From: Paenibacillus riograndensis SBR5
GTDB taxonomy: Bacteria; Bacillota; Bacilli; Paenibacillales; Paenibacillaceae
Length of the DNA stretch: 64,000 nt
Assembly (NCBI RefSeq): GCF_000981585.1
Contig: NZ_LN831776.1
Location: 6,493,187 to 6,557,186 of the forward strand
Reading direction: 5' to 3'
Part shown: positions 15,714 through 25,100 of the stretch, piece after piece
How positions within the stretch are numbered: position 1 is the first letter of the stretch
Layout: the number at the start of each line of letters is the position of its first letter
Notes under the pieces: generated by a model
The model's database searches: none
Seen by the model: only the letters and a program-made list of their open reading frames with translations
Told to the model about the DNA's origin: nothing
Program-made: the position numbers and the translations under genes

Positions 15714-16451
15714 TCAGATGAACTCTGCCGGATCTGCGTGCCATTTATCCATAAAAATCCTGCGATTGCGTTCCACCAGCTCCTGCAGCCGTGAGGAGTA
15801 AACCTCCTTAAAGCTGGCACTTCCTTCATGATGCACCAGGCAATTCCCGGCAATAAGCAGACGGTAGCCCCGCAGCCGGGCGCGGTAACAGTAATCATCG
15901 TCTTCATAGTGTCCCGGCGAATACCGCTCATCCAGAAAGCCGATGGTGTCCAACAGTTCTCTTTTAAATAAAAAGCATAATCCAACCAGACGCTGGGTTC
16001 CGATCCATTCAGACGGTCCACGAAGACCCAGCCTCTCTGCCTCGGCGTGAAAACCCGAAATATCTGTATAAGGTACGCTTATCTGCTGACGCCCGCTGGC
16101 ATAGTTCGTTACAGGTCCTACGATGCCGATGTCCGGCGCACTGTACAGGGCGTTTTTCAAATGGGTAAGCCAGCCTTGCGAGACAATTACGTCATTGTTC
16201 AGCAGCAGCAGTTCATCGCCCGAGGCCAGTTGCATACCCAGATTGCAAGCCGCAGGGAATCCCCGGTTCTGGGGAAGAGAAATAAAGGTCAGCTTGTTCT
16301 CACGGCAAAAAGCGTCTGTTCCATCGGTCGAAGCATTGTCGATCACAATTATTTCATAGGGTAATTCAGTGTATGCCCTGACCGCTTCCACACAGGAACT
16401 GAGCAAGCTAAGCTTGTTATAGGTTGGGATAATGATACTGGTCATTGTCAT
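15714..16451 (-). CDS. GT2 family glycosyltransferase, rhamnosyltransferase-like
   Basis: 245-aa cytosolic inverting glycosyltransferase with the GT-A fold. SIIIPTYNKLSLLSSCVEA opens the domain, VIDNASTDGTDAF binds the nucleotide, and ELLLLNNDVIVSQGWL contains the metal site. The acceptor side has DERYSPGHYEDDDYCYRARL, whose ED motif is typical of WbbL/rhamnosyltransferase relatives. It overlaps the preceding GT2 gene by 4 bp (ATGA) and precedes the RmlA-like gene, which fits a dTDP-sugar donor. Acceptor unknown. Confidence 0.85.
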   Translation of the reverse strand: MTMTSIIIPTYNKLSLLSSCVEAVRAYTELPYEIIVIDNASTDGTDAFCRENKLTFISLPQNRGFPAACNLGMQLASGDELLLLNNDVIVSQGWLTHLKNALYSAPDIGIVGPVTNYASGRQQISVPYTDISGFHAEAERLGLRGPSEWIGTQRLVGLCFLFKRELLDTIGFLDERYSPGHYEDDDYCYRARLRGYRLLIAGNCLVHHEGSASFKEVYSSRLQELVERNRRIFMDKWHADPAEFI

Positions 16452-17587
16452 ATGCCGTTCCTCCAGGCTGCCAATTGCCGCCGCTGCTCCTGCCGGATTT
16501 CAGCGGAGATTATGCCTCCGGCGTTACGGTGCATAAGCACCCTGAACAGCGCTTCCGCATGATCTCCGGCGATCAGTTGCTCCATAGCATTGCCGGCTCC
16601 TGTGTTCCCCTGGCGTAGTCGGTTATGCTTGATGACGTCCACCTTCCCCGCTTTCTCCACTCTCAGCTGCCCTATGATTGAGAGAGCCTGCGCTTTGGGC
16701 GGTACCGTCAGCTCACGGTAGCCGATCCGCTCCAGAGCCCGCCGCGACAGGGCATGGGGGACAGCAGTCATCGAGCTGACCCCCAGGTCGTTTCTGCCCA
16801 GAACACTGTTCAGATATAGTTTGCAGCGTGTGACATCATCACTTAAGGCGAACGGAGGCAGCAGCGCATCCAGGTCATTCAGTGCGACATCCACACCACC
16901 GTCCACAGCCGAAGCAAAAACAGCCAGCTGTGAAGCCGGAATGACCATGTCCCCATCCAGGAACAACAGGATGTCGCCCCGGCTGAGCTTGGCCCCAAGC
17001 GCCCGCCCTACATCATGCCCCGCAGATTCCGGGCAATGCACCACTGTGGCCTGCTTGAAGTTCCGGACAAGGCCATAGCTGTTATCGGTGCAGCCGTTCA
17101 GCACAAGGATGATCTCGGCCGGATTCAGGCGCTGTACCTGCTTCAGCAGCCCCGGCAGCGTGCGCTCCTCATTGCGCGCCGAGATAATTACCGACAGCGA
17201 GCCGTGAAGCTTCGGCAGCGAAAGCTCTGCTTCGCGGGAGGCGGAAGCAGAAGCCCTCTCCTCCAGGCGCGCGGCATTGCCTGCCGCTTGCCGGGAGGCA
17301 GGGCTGCCGGCGGCGGCGCTCCGCCGGACTGCGGTACGGGCGGCGGCACCAGCTTGGGCCGCCCTCCGCTTGCCGGCGGTGCCGCCCGTCCCCGTCCGGC
17401 GGGCAGGCGCAGCTGCCGCCGTCTTGACCATGGCGGCGGCAGCTCTGCCATGGCCCGGTGAGGGCGCTCCCTTGCGGGAGGCAAGTGAAGCCCGCCGCGC
17501 TTTGGCTTCAAGGCGGCGGATGGAAGATGTATAAGCCTTAGGCCGGGAGCTGGCCCCAGGATCGAGCATTGCTGCAACTGCTGTCAT
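16448..17587 (-). CDS. GT2 glycosyltransferase with long basic Ala/Arg-rich N-terminus
   Basis: 379-aa protein. Residues 1-125 are low in complexity, Ala/Arg/Gly-rich and strongly basic. Residues 130-345 form a GT2 catalytic domain: LSVIISARNEERTL, LVLNGCTDNSYG, GHDVGRALGAKLS, and the metal site ILLFLDGDMVIP. The segment MTAVPHALSRRALERIGY matches LTAVPHALSRKALAALG of the upstream gene, so the two are paralogues. It overlaps both neighbours by ATGA. The tail may anchor the enzyme to an anionic partner such as the spore surface; that is inference. The tail is also encoded by high-GC sequence, so part may be drift. Confidence 0.8.
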   Translation of the reverse strand: MTAVAAMLDPGASSRPKAYTSSIRRLEAKARRASLASRKGAPSPGHGRAAAAMVKTAAAAPARRTGTGGTAGKRRAAQAGAAARTAVRRSAAAGSPASRQAAGNAARLEERASASASREAELSLPKLHGSLSVIISARNEERTLPGLLKQVQRLNPAEIILVLNGCTDNSYGLVRNFKQATVVHCPESAGHDVGRALGAKLSRGDILLFLDGDMVIPASQLAVFASAVDGGVDVALNDLDALLPPFALSDDVTRCKLYLNSVLGRNDLGVSSMTAVPHALSRRALERIGYRELTVPPKAQALSIIGQLRVEKAGKVDVIKHNRLRQGNTGAGNAMEQLIAGDHAEALFRVLMHRNAGGIISAEIRQEQRRQLAAWRNGI

Positions 17588-18432
17588 CTCACCATCTCCC
17601 TTCGCCGGTTGCCATCATTGAAGCCCGCTCTTTCGCCTCTTCGCTGAAGCACCATGCCTGCCGCGTCCAGATGATCCGTGAGGATCACCTCACGCAAGGG
17701 ATCTGCGCCCGCCTGCTTGGGGCGGACAGCATTCAGTCTGCCTACAGGCACCTTGTGCACCGCCTTCACAAGCAGGCCGTCAAGCACAGCCTGTGCATGT
17801 GCGAGCGGAGGCCTGGACAGCAGGCCGCTTCCTAGCGCGGCAAGCGCTTTACGGCTGAGCGCATGGGGGACTGCCGTCAGCGAGCAGCCTTTTAGATCAG
17901 AGCGGCCAAGCATAATGTTGAGTGCATGCTTGGAGAGCACTACCGGATGCGGGAACTTACTCCGGACCGGACCGGAATAATCATTTAGAGCCACATCTGT
18001 ACCATGGCTGACTGCAGCCACAAAGGGACGCAGCTGTGAAGCGGGGATCACAAGATCCCCGTCGGTGAAGAGCAAAACCTCTCCCTTAGCCGCTTCTGCT
18101 CCAATACTGCGGCCCACATCATGTCCGAGCGGCTGCTCGAAGAGAATAACACGCGCCCCCTGTGACAACGCAATGTCTGCTGTATTATCGAGAGAGCCGT
18201 TAACCACAACAATAACCTCACAGCGGGGATGAACTCCCCTTGCTCCGGCAATCACCTTGGCAATCGTTCCCGCTTCATTCATAGCAGGAATGATTACCGA
18301 CACGTAAGGCTCAGGGTGATTGGCCGCAGGGCGCGGCGCGGCAGGGCGCACCGGCCGGGAGATTCTCCGCGTTGGTTGCAAAGCCCGCCGCCCCGTGCGG
18401 CGGGCAGATGTACGTCTATGCTTCAAGCTCAT
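17584..18432 (-). CDS. GT2 glycosyltransferase with Arg-rich N-terminus, first gene of glycan operon
   Basis: 282-aa GT2 enzyme. Residues 1-40 are very basic (HRRTSARRTGRRALQPTRR). The catalytic part shows VSVIIPAMNEAGTIAKVI, VVVNGSLDNTADIAL, GHDVGRSIGAEAAKG and the metal site LLFTDGDLVIP. It is paralogous to the next gene. Together with that gene, a third GT2 and the RmlA-like gene it forms a four-gene operon with 4-bp overlaps. A candidate sigma-K promoter lies 45-70 bp upstream. Donor and acceptor are unknown. Confidence 0.8.
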   Translation of the reverse strand: MSLKHRRTSARRTGRRALQPTRRISRPVRPAAPRPAANHPEPYVSVIIPAMNEAGTIAKVIAGARGVHPRCEVIVVVNGSLDNTADIALSQGARVILFEQPLGHDVGRSIGAEAAKGEVLLFTDGDLVIPASQLRPFVAAVSHGTDVALNDYSGPVRSKFPHPVVLSKHALNIMLGRSDLKGCSLTAVPHALSRKALAALGSGLLSRPPLAHAQAVLDGLLVKAVHKVPVGRLNAVRPKQAGADPLREVILTDHLDAAGMVLQRRGERAGFNDGNRRREMVR

Positions 18433-18477
18433 CCACCTTCCTTGCAGGGCATGGTCTCCGGGCTGAGGGTTACATCA

Positions 18478-18504
18478 CAGTCTATGTAATCCGCTGTCCC
18501 GGGT
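18478..18504 (-). promoter_or_regulatory. candidate sigma-K promoter for the glycan operon
   Basis: On the minus strand AC, 16 bp, CATAGACTG, one base off the sigma-K pattern AC-N16/17-CATANNNTA, with the predicted start about 40 bp before the first GT2 gene. Confidence 0.45.
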
Positions 18505-18834
18505 AACGGCAAATGTCTCCCTGCGCGCAGAAATTTGGACAAAAGCCCGACGCCGCCTCCGTAATACAAAATCTCCCTAACGGGTAAATACTAACTCACA
18601 GCTTACGATTGCAGAAATTCCCCACCGTTCCAATATCAAGGGAGCACGCTGGAGGCCCGGGTTGTTGTACAATAGGCAAGATTAGCGTCTTTTGGCTTGC
18701 TTAAAGCCTACTAAGTTGTGCAGCGTGTACAACTTTCGCCCATAAGCTAGGGTTAGGAAAGGCATGGTTGAGCGTGCGGTTTTGCGCGGGTTCCTCTGCG
18801 GACTCAATGAGCCCCCTCACGATCTATCCTCGGC

Positions 18835-19014
18835 TGATGCGGACAGGAAATCCTTTATTTTGCCGAATCAGACGGTTCAGGGGGTTATGCAGACTGAGAT
18901 TCCGCTATTTGTCCTTTCCCCCCTCATTCTAGGCTCAAAAGGGCGATATAACGGCTCCGAAACAACCAGCAAAACAGGATTTTTCGCAAAATTAGGTCTT
19001 CTCTGTCCGCTTCA
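18835..19014. repeat. about 180-bp MITE-like element with inverted ends
   Basis: The ends TGATGCGGACAG (18835) and CTGTCCGCTTCA (to 19014) are inverted repeats with one mismatch over 12 bases. The interior has further weak internal symmetry and no convincing coding frame. It occupies most of the gap 18505-19110, where I otherwise see nothing. Confidence 0.45.
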
Positions 19015-19111
19015 CTCTACTAACGGAGTCCACTCCTCTTGCACCGCCTGTATCATCTGAAGCTCATGCTCCCAAGATATCCGCATTTTTGGGCATTGCA
19101 TAATTTCCTGC

Positions 19112-19144
19112 ACAAAAAACAAGGACGCAGCCGTTGGCTGCGCC
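19112..19144 (-). terminator. terminator of the giant repeat protein gene
   Basis: Stem of about 10 bp (GGGCGCAGCC/GGCTGCGTCC with one mismatch, read on the minus strand) with a 3-nt loop, then TTGTTTTTTG. It lies 40 bp past the stop codon. Confidence 0.85.
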
Positions 19145-19184
19145 CTGTTAAAAATTTTACATTATTCTCTTCCCGGCCCCGCTC

Positions 19185-22100
19185 TTAATCAAACGCCCGA
19201 TGATCCTTGGCTGGCTTCACCAATGGGGAGCCGAGGGCAATCCATGATAACACTCCATAAAAATGCGAGGTCTCGCGCAGCCTCACCACCTCAATGACTG
19301 CTTCTCCACCGCCCCTGCTCTTCAGCGAGGCATGGAAGAACGGCTGATTGGTCATGGCAACAAGCACATAGCCGGTATGGCCAAAGCTTTCATCAAAAGT
19401 CACTGTAACCTCTACACTCTCCGCATCCCCGTTGAACATGAACGCTGTCATGCCGAACTGCTGCAGAACCTGCCGGTTACCTGAACTCTGTACCGGACTG
19501 AACGACAGGTGCTCCGCATTTACCGATCCGGGCGTCAGATGATCACCGATTATTGCCCCAGGAGCAATATGATAGCTCTGTACGCTGTCTTCTTCCAGAT
19601 GACGGGATTGAATGGCGAATGAAGTGATTTTGGAGGCGTCCACCGCCTCATCCTGAAGCTCTATGTTTCCAACTGCGCTTTCAGCCAGCTGCCTGGTTCC
19701 TACACTGCCGAACGCAAGCTTCTCCCCGGTAATGCTGCCATCCGGCAGCAGGTCTGCACTGTGGATTTCCTCCGCCAGATGCTCAAGCTTGATGATACCG
19801 GGGCTCAAATGACGTTCCTCCAGCGCTTCATCCGCAATATGCCCGCCGTGGACGCTGTTCAGCTGAAGGTGCTGCGGGCCTACCGCATCTGCCGCCAGCT
19901 TGGCATCGCTGATGCTGCCATCCGGCAGCAGGTCTGGACTTAGGATTTCCTCCGCCAAATGCTCAAGCTTGATGATACCGGGGCTCAAATGGCGTTCTTC
20001 CAGCGCTTTATCCGCAATATGCCCGCCGTGGACGCTCTGCAGCTGGAGGTGCTGCGGGCCTACCGCGTCTGCCGCCAGCTTGGCATCGCTGATGCTGCCA
20101 TCCGGCAGCAGCTCGGAGGTCAGCACACTCTCGGACAGATGAGCAAGCTGGATGCTGCCAGAGCGGATATGGCGGCCATCCACCGCCCCCGGAGCCAAAT
20201 GACCTCCGTATACACTGCCCGGGGCCAGTTGATAGGACCCTACTGCCTCTGCCGCCAGCTTGCTGCCGTCAATACTGCCGTCCGGCAGCAGCTCTGGAGT
20301 CAGTGTATCCTTTGCCAGATGTGACAGCCGGATACTGCCAGAGCGGATATGGCGGCCGTCCACCGCTTCTGGAACCAGATGGCCTCCATATATACTGCCG
20401 GGAGCCAGATGCTGCGGACCCACCGACCCTACCGCCAGCTTGCTGCCGTCAATACTGCCGTCCGGCAACAGCTCTGGAGTCAGTGTGTTCTCGGACAGAT
20501 GCTCCAGATGAATGCTGCCGGGGCGGATATGGCGACTGTCCACCGCTTCAGGAGCCAGATGCCCGCTCTCAATGCTCTGCGGCTGCAGATGCTCCGGACC
20601 CACCGCACCGTTCGCCAGCTTGCTGCCATCGATACTGCCGTCCGGTATCAGCTCTGGAGTCAGTGTGTTCTCAGCCAGATGCTCTAGATGGATGCTGCCG
20701 GGGCGGATATGGCGGCCGTCCACCGCTTCTGGAACCAGATGTCCTCCATATATACTGCCGGGAACCAGATGCTGCGGACCCACCGACCCTACCGCCAGCT
20801 TGCTGCCGTCAATACTGCCGTCCGGCAGCAGCTCAGCGCTGCGGACTTCTTCCGCCAGATGCTCAAGCTTGATGATGCCGGGGCCCAAATGACGATCTTC
20901 CAGCGTTCCATCTGCCAAATGCCCGCCCTGGACACTTTGCGGCTGCAGATGCTGCGGGCCCACTGCTCCTGATGCCAGCTTGCTGCCGCCAATACTGCCA
21001 TCCGGCAGTAGCTCTGGAGTCAGTGTGTTCTCAGCCAGATGTGACAGCCGGATACTGCCTGAGCGGATATGGCGGCCGTCCACCGCTTCTGGAACCAGAT
21101 GTCCTCCATATACACTGCCGGGAGCCAGATGCTCCGGACCCACCGCGCCGGCCGCCAGCTTGCTGCCGCCAATGCTGCCATCCGGCAGCAGCTCAGGAGT
21201 CAGTGCGTTCTCGGACAGGTGCACTAGATGGATGCTGCCGGGACGGATATGGTAGCTGTCGACTGCTTCAGGAGCCAGATGACCACCATCTACACTGCCG
21301 GAGGCCAGATGCTCCGGACCCACCGCTCCGTCCGCCAGCTTGCTGCCATCAATGCTGCCGTCCGGCAGCAGTTCCGCGCTGCGGACTTCTTCCGCCAGAT
21401 GCTCAAGCTTGATGATGCCGGGGCCCAAATGGCGATCTTCCAGCGCTCCATCTACCAGATGACCGCCCTCGATGCTCTGCGGCTGCAGATGCTCCGGACC
21501 CACCGACCCTGCCGCCAGCTTGCTGCCATCAATGCTGCCGTCCGGCAGCAGTTCCGCGCTGCGGACTTCTTCCGCCAGATGCTCAAGCTTGATGATGCCG
21601 GGGCTCAAATGGCGATCTTCCAGCGCTCCATCTACCAGATGACCGCCCTCGATGCTCTGCGGCTGCAGATGCTCCGGACCCACCGCGCCTGCCGCCAGCT
21701 TACTGCCGTCAATACTGCCATCCGGCAGCAGCTCCGCGCTGCGGACTTTTTCTGCCAGATGCTCAAGCTTAATGATGCCGGGGCTCAAATGGCGGTCTTC
21801 CAGCGCTCCATCTACCAGATGACCGCCCTCGATGCTCTGCGGCTGCAGATGCTCCGGACCCACCGCTCCGTCCGCCAGCTTGCTGCCATCAATGCTGCCG
21901 TCCGGCAGCAGCTCCGCACTGCGGACTTCTTTCGCCAGATGCTCAAGCTTGATGATGCCGGGGCTCAAATGGCGATCTTCCAGCGCTCCATCTGCCAGGT
22001 GACCACCCTCGATGCTCTGCGGTTGCAGATGCTCCGGACCCACCGCTCCGTCCGCCAGCTTGCTGCCATCAATGCTGCCGTCCGGCAGCAGCTCCGGAGT

Positions 22101-25100
22101 CAGCGTACCCTCTGCCAGATGCTCCAGATGAATACTGCCGGGGCAGATATGGCGGCTGTTCACTGCTTCAGGGGCCAGGTGGCCGCCATATACGCTTTCG
22201 GTGGCCAGATGCTGCGGGCCTACAGCCCCGGCTGCCAGCTTGCTGCCATCAATGCTGCCGTCCGGCAGCAGCTCCGCACTGCGGATTTCTTCTGCCAGAT
22301 GCTCAAGCTTGATGATGCCGGGGCCCAAATGGCGGTCTTCCAGCGTTTTATCTGCGAGATGACTGCCGTAGATGCTCTGCGGCTGCAGGTGATGGGTACC
22401 CACCACACCAGCCGCCAGCTTGCTTGCTCCAATGCTGCCGTCCGGCAGAAGGTCTGCGCTGTGGACTTCCTCCGCCAGATGCGCAAGCCTGATGATACCG
22501 GAGCTCAAATGACGTTCCTCCAGCGTTCCATCCGCAAGATGTCCGCCCTGGATACTTTGCGCTTGCAGATGCTGCGGGCCCACTGCGCCCTCTGCCAGCT
22601 TGCTGCCGTCGATGCTGCCGTCCGGCAGCAGGTCTGCGCTGTGGACTTCCTCAGCTAAATGCTCAAGCTTGATGATACCGGAGCTCAAATGACGCTCCTC
22701 CAGTGCTCCGTCCGCAAGATGTCCGCCCTTGATGCTCTCCGCCTGCAGATGCTGTGAACCCACTGCCCCTTCTGCCAGCTTGCTTCCTTCGATGCTGCCG
22801 TCCGGCAGCAGCTCTGCGCTGTGGACTTCCTCGGCCAAATGCTCAAGCTTGATGATACCGGGGGTCAAATGACGCTCCTCCAGCGTTCCATCCGCAAGAT
22901 GTCCGCCCTTGATGCTCTCCGCCTGCAGATGCTGTGAACCCACTGCTCCTTCTGCCAGCTTGCTTCCTTCGATGCTGCCGTCCGGCAGCAGCTCTGCGCT
23001 TTTCGTCCCGGAAGCCAGATGGCTTAACTGGATGCTGCCGGGACGGATATGGCGGCTGTCTACCGCATCCGCTGCCAAATGTCCTCCATAGACGCTGCCG
23101 GAAGCCAGCTGAAAAGAACCTACCGCACCAGCCGCCAGCTTGCTTCCTCCAATACTGCCATCCGGCAGCAGCGCTGCACTGCGGGCTTCATCCCCCAGAT
23201 GCTCAAGCTTGATCAGACCGGGACGCAAATGCCGTTCCTGCAGGATTCCGTCTACAAGATGTTCACCATAAACGCTTTCTTGCTGCAGATGGAGCGAGCT
23301 CACCGCGCCTGCTGCCAGCTTCACGCCGTCGATACTGCCATCCGGCAGCAGTTCCGGGGTCAGCGTGTCTTTGGCCAAATGTTCAAACTGGATGCTGCCG
23401 GAGCGAATATGGCGGCTGTCTACCGAATCTGTGGTCAAATGATCTGCATATACGGTGCCGGGGGCCAAATGGAAAGGCCCGACGGAGCCCTCGGCCAGCT
23501 TCATACTGCTGATGCTTCCATCCGGCAGGATGTCTGCACTGCGCGTTTCTTCCGCCAGATGCGCCAGAGTGATCTCTCCGGCCCGAATATGCTGTCCTTC
23601 CACCGCCTCCGGCTGCAGATGCCCGGCTCCCACACTGCCGGGAGCCAAATGCGTGGCCTCTACAGCACCCGGTACCAGCTTCTCTCCGCCAATACTGGCG
23701 TCCGGCAGAATTTGGCTGCTGCGGACTTCCTCAGCCAGATGGGCCAAGGTAATGCTGCCTTCCCCAATATGCCGCCCTTCCACCGAAGCTTCGGCCAAGT
23801 GGCCGTTTTCTACACTTTTCTGCGCAAGGTGGCGGGAGGAAACAGCTCCTTCGATCAGCTTGGCTCCGGAGATACTGCCATCCTGAATCTGAATGGAAGA
23901 GACCGAACTTGGGTTAATATGCCCATTGCCGATGGACATGGGCCGAATATGTGCCCCGCCCACACTTCCCGGGGCAAGATGTCTGCCCTGCACTGCAGCG
24001 TCGATGATCGAACCAGACCCGACCGCCCCCGCTGCCAAGTGCTCGGCTTGAACGGACGATGCTGCCAGTTTGGCGGATTCTACGCTTCCATCCGCCAGCT
24101 TTGCCGTCGTAACCGACAGGTCCCCCAGCTTATCGGTGGACACACTTTCCGGCGACAGCTTTAATGAAGTTACTGCATAATCAGACAGGTGATGCGGCTG
24201 TACAATTGCGGCGGAGAGATGAATTTCCTTCACAGCACCTGTACCCAGCTTTTCACTCACTACCGAACCCGGCTGCAGTGCAGAAGAGGTGACACTGTTG
24301 TCTCCAAGATGCCTGCGTTCCACAGCACCCGGTGCCAAATGTTCGGCATCCACCACGGCGCGCTGCAATACACGCCCGCTGACGCTGGCATCGGCCAGAT
24401 TTTTTTCCTCCACCGTACAAAAAGCAATATGCTCCCCGCTAACCGCCTCCCGCGCAATAGCATTGGCACTAACCGCACCGGGAGCCAGTTTGGCGGCAGT
24501 AATGCTGCCATCCGCCAATTTATCCGGGGTAATACTTTGCGGACGGAGATGCTCTCCTGCCACGGAGGCACTTGCCAGCTGTTCACCCGTAACAGCTCCG
24601 TCGGCCAGATGGGCTGTAAGCACTGCCTCCTCCTGCAATTGGATTGAACCGACCGATTTCGCTGCCAAATGGGAATGCTCAATAGACTCGCGCTGCAGGT
24701 GGACGGAAGTAACGGCCTGCATGGCAATCTGAGGCCCGCGTACAGCAGACTTGGCGATATGCCGTGTCGTGACGGCTTCATCAGCCAGCTTATGCGAGAG
24801 AATGCTTTGATCGGCGATTTTGGAGGAGGTGACCGCCTGCTCCACAAGCTGGGCTGTCCCTACCGCCCCTTCTGCAAGCTTTACAAAAGAAATGCTGCGG
24901 TCCGCCAAATGACGGCTGGCAATTTCACCGTCAGCAATATGGATGCCGTTCACACTTTCCGGGCTTAAGTGCTGCCCGCGTATCACCTCTTTGCCAATCT
25001 GGCGTGAACCTACCGCACCGTCGGCAAGATGCCCGCTTTCGATAACACCAAGCTGAAGCTGCTCTTTGCCGATCAGCCGGCCGGCCAGCTGTTCCGGTCC

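Noticed and set aside
18764..19060. 98-codon plus-strand open frame before the giant gene
   Set aside because: It spans the MITE-like element, lacks a ribosome site and has no protein-like pattern.
21228..22658. Long plus-strand open frame of 476 codons with Met/Gln/Leu repeats
   Set aside because: It is the antisense shadow of the 60-bp repeats; any frame free of stops in one unit stays open through all copies. No ribosome site or recognisable fold.
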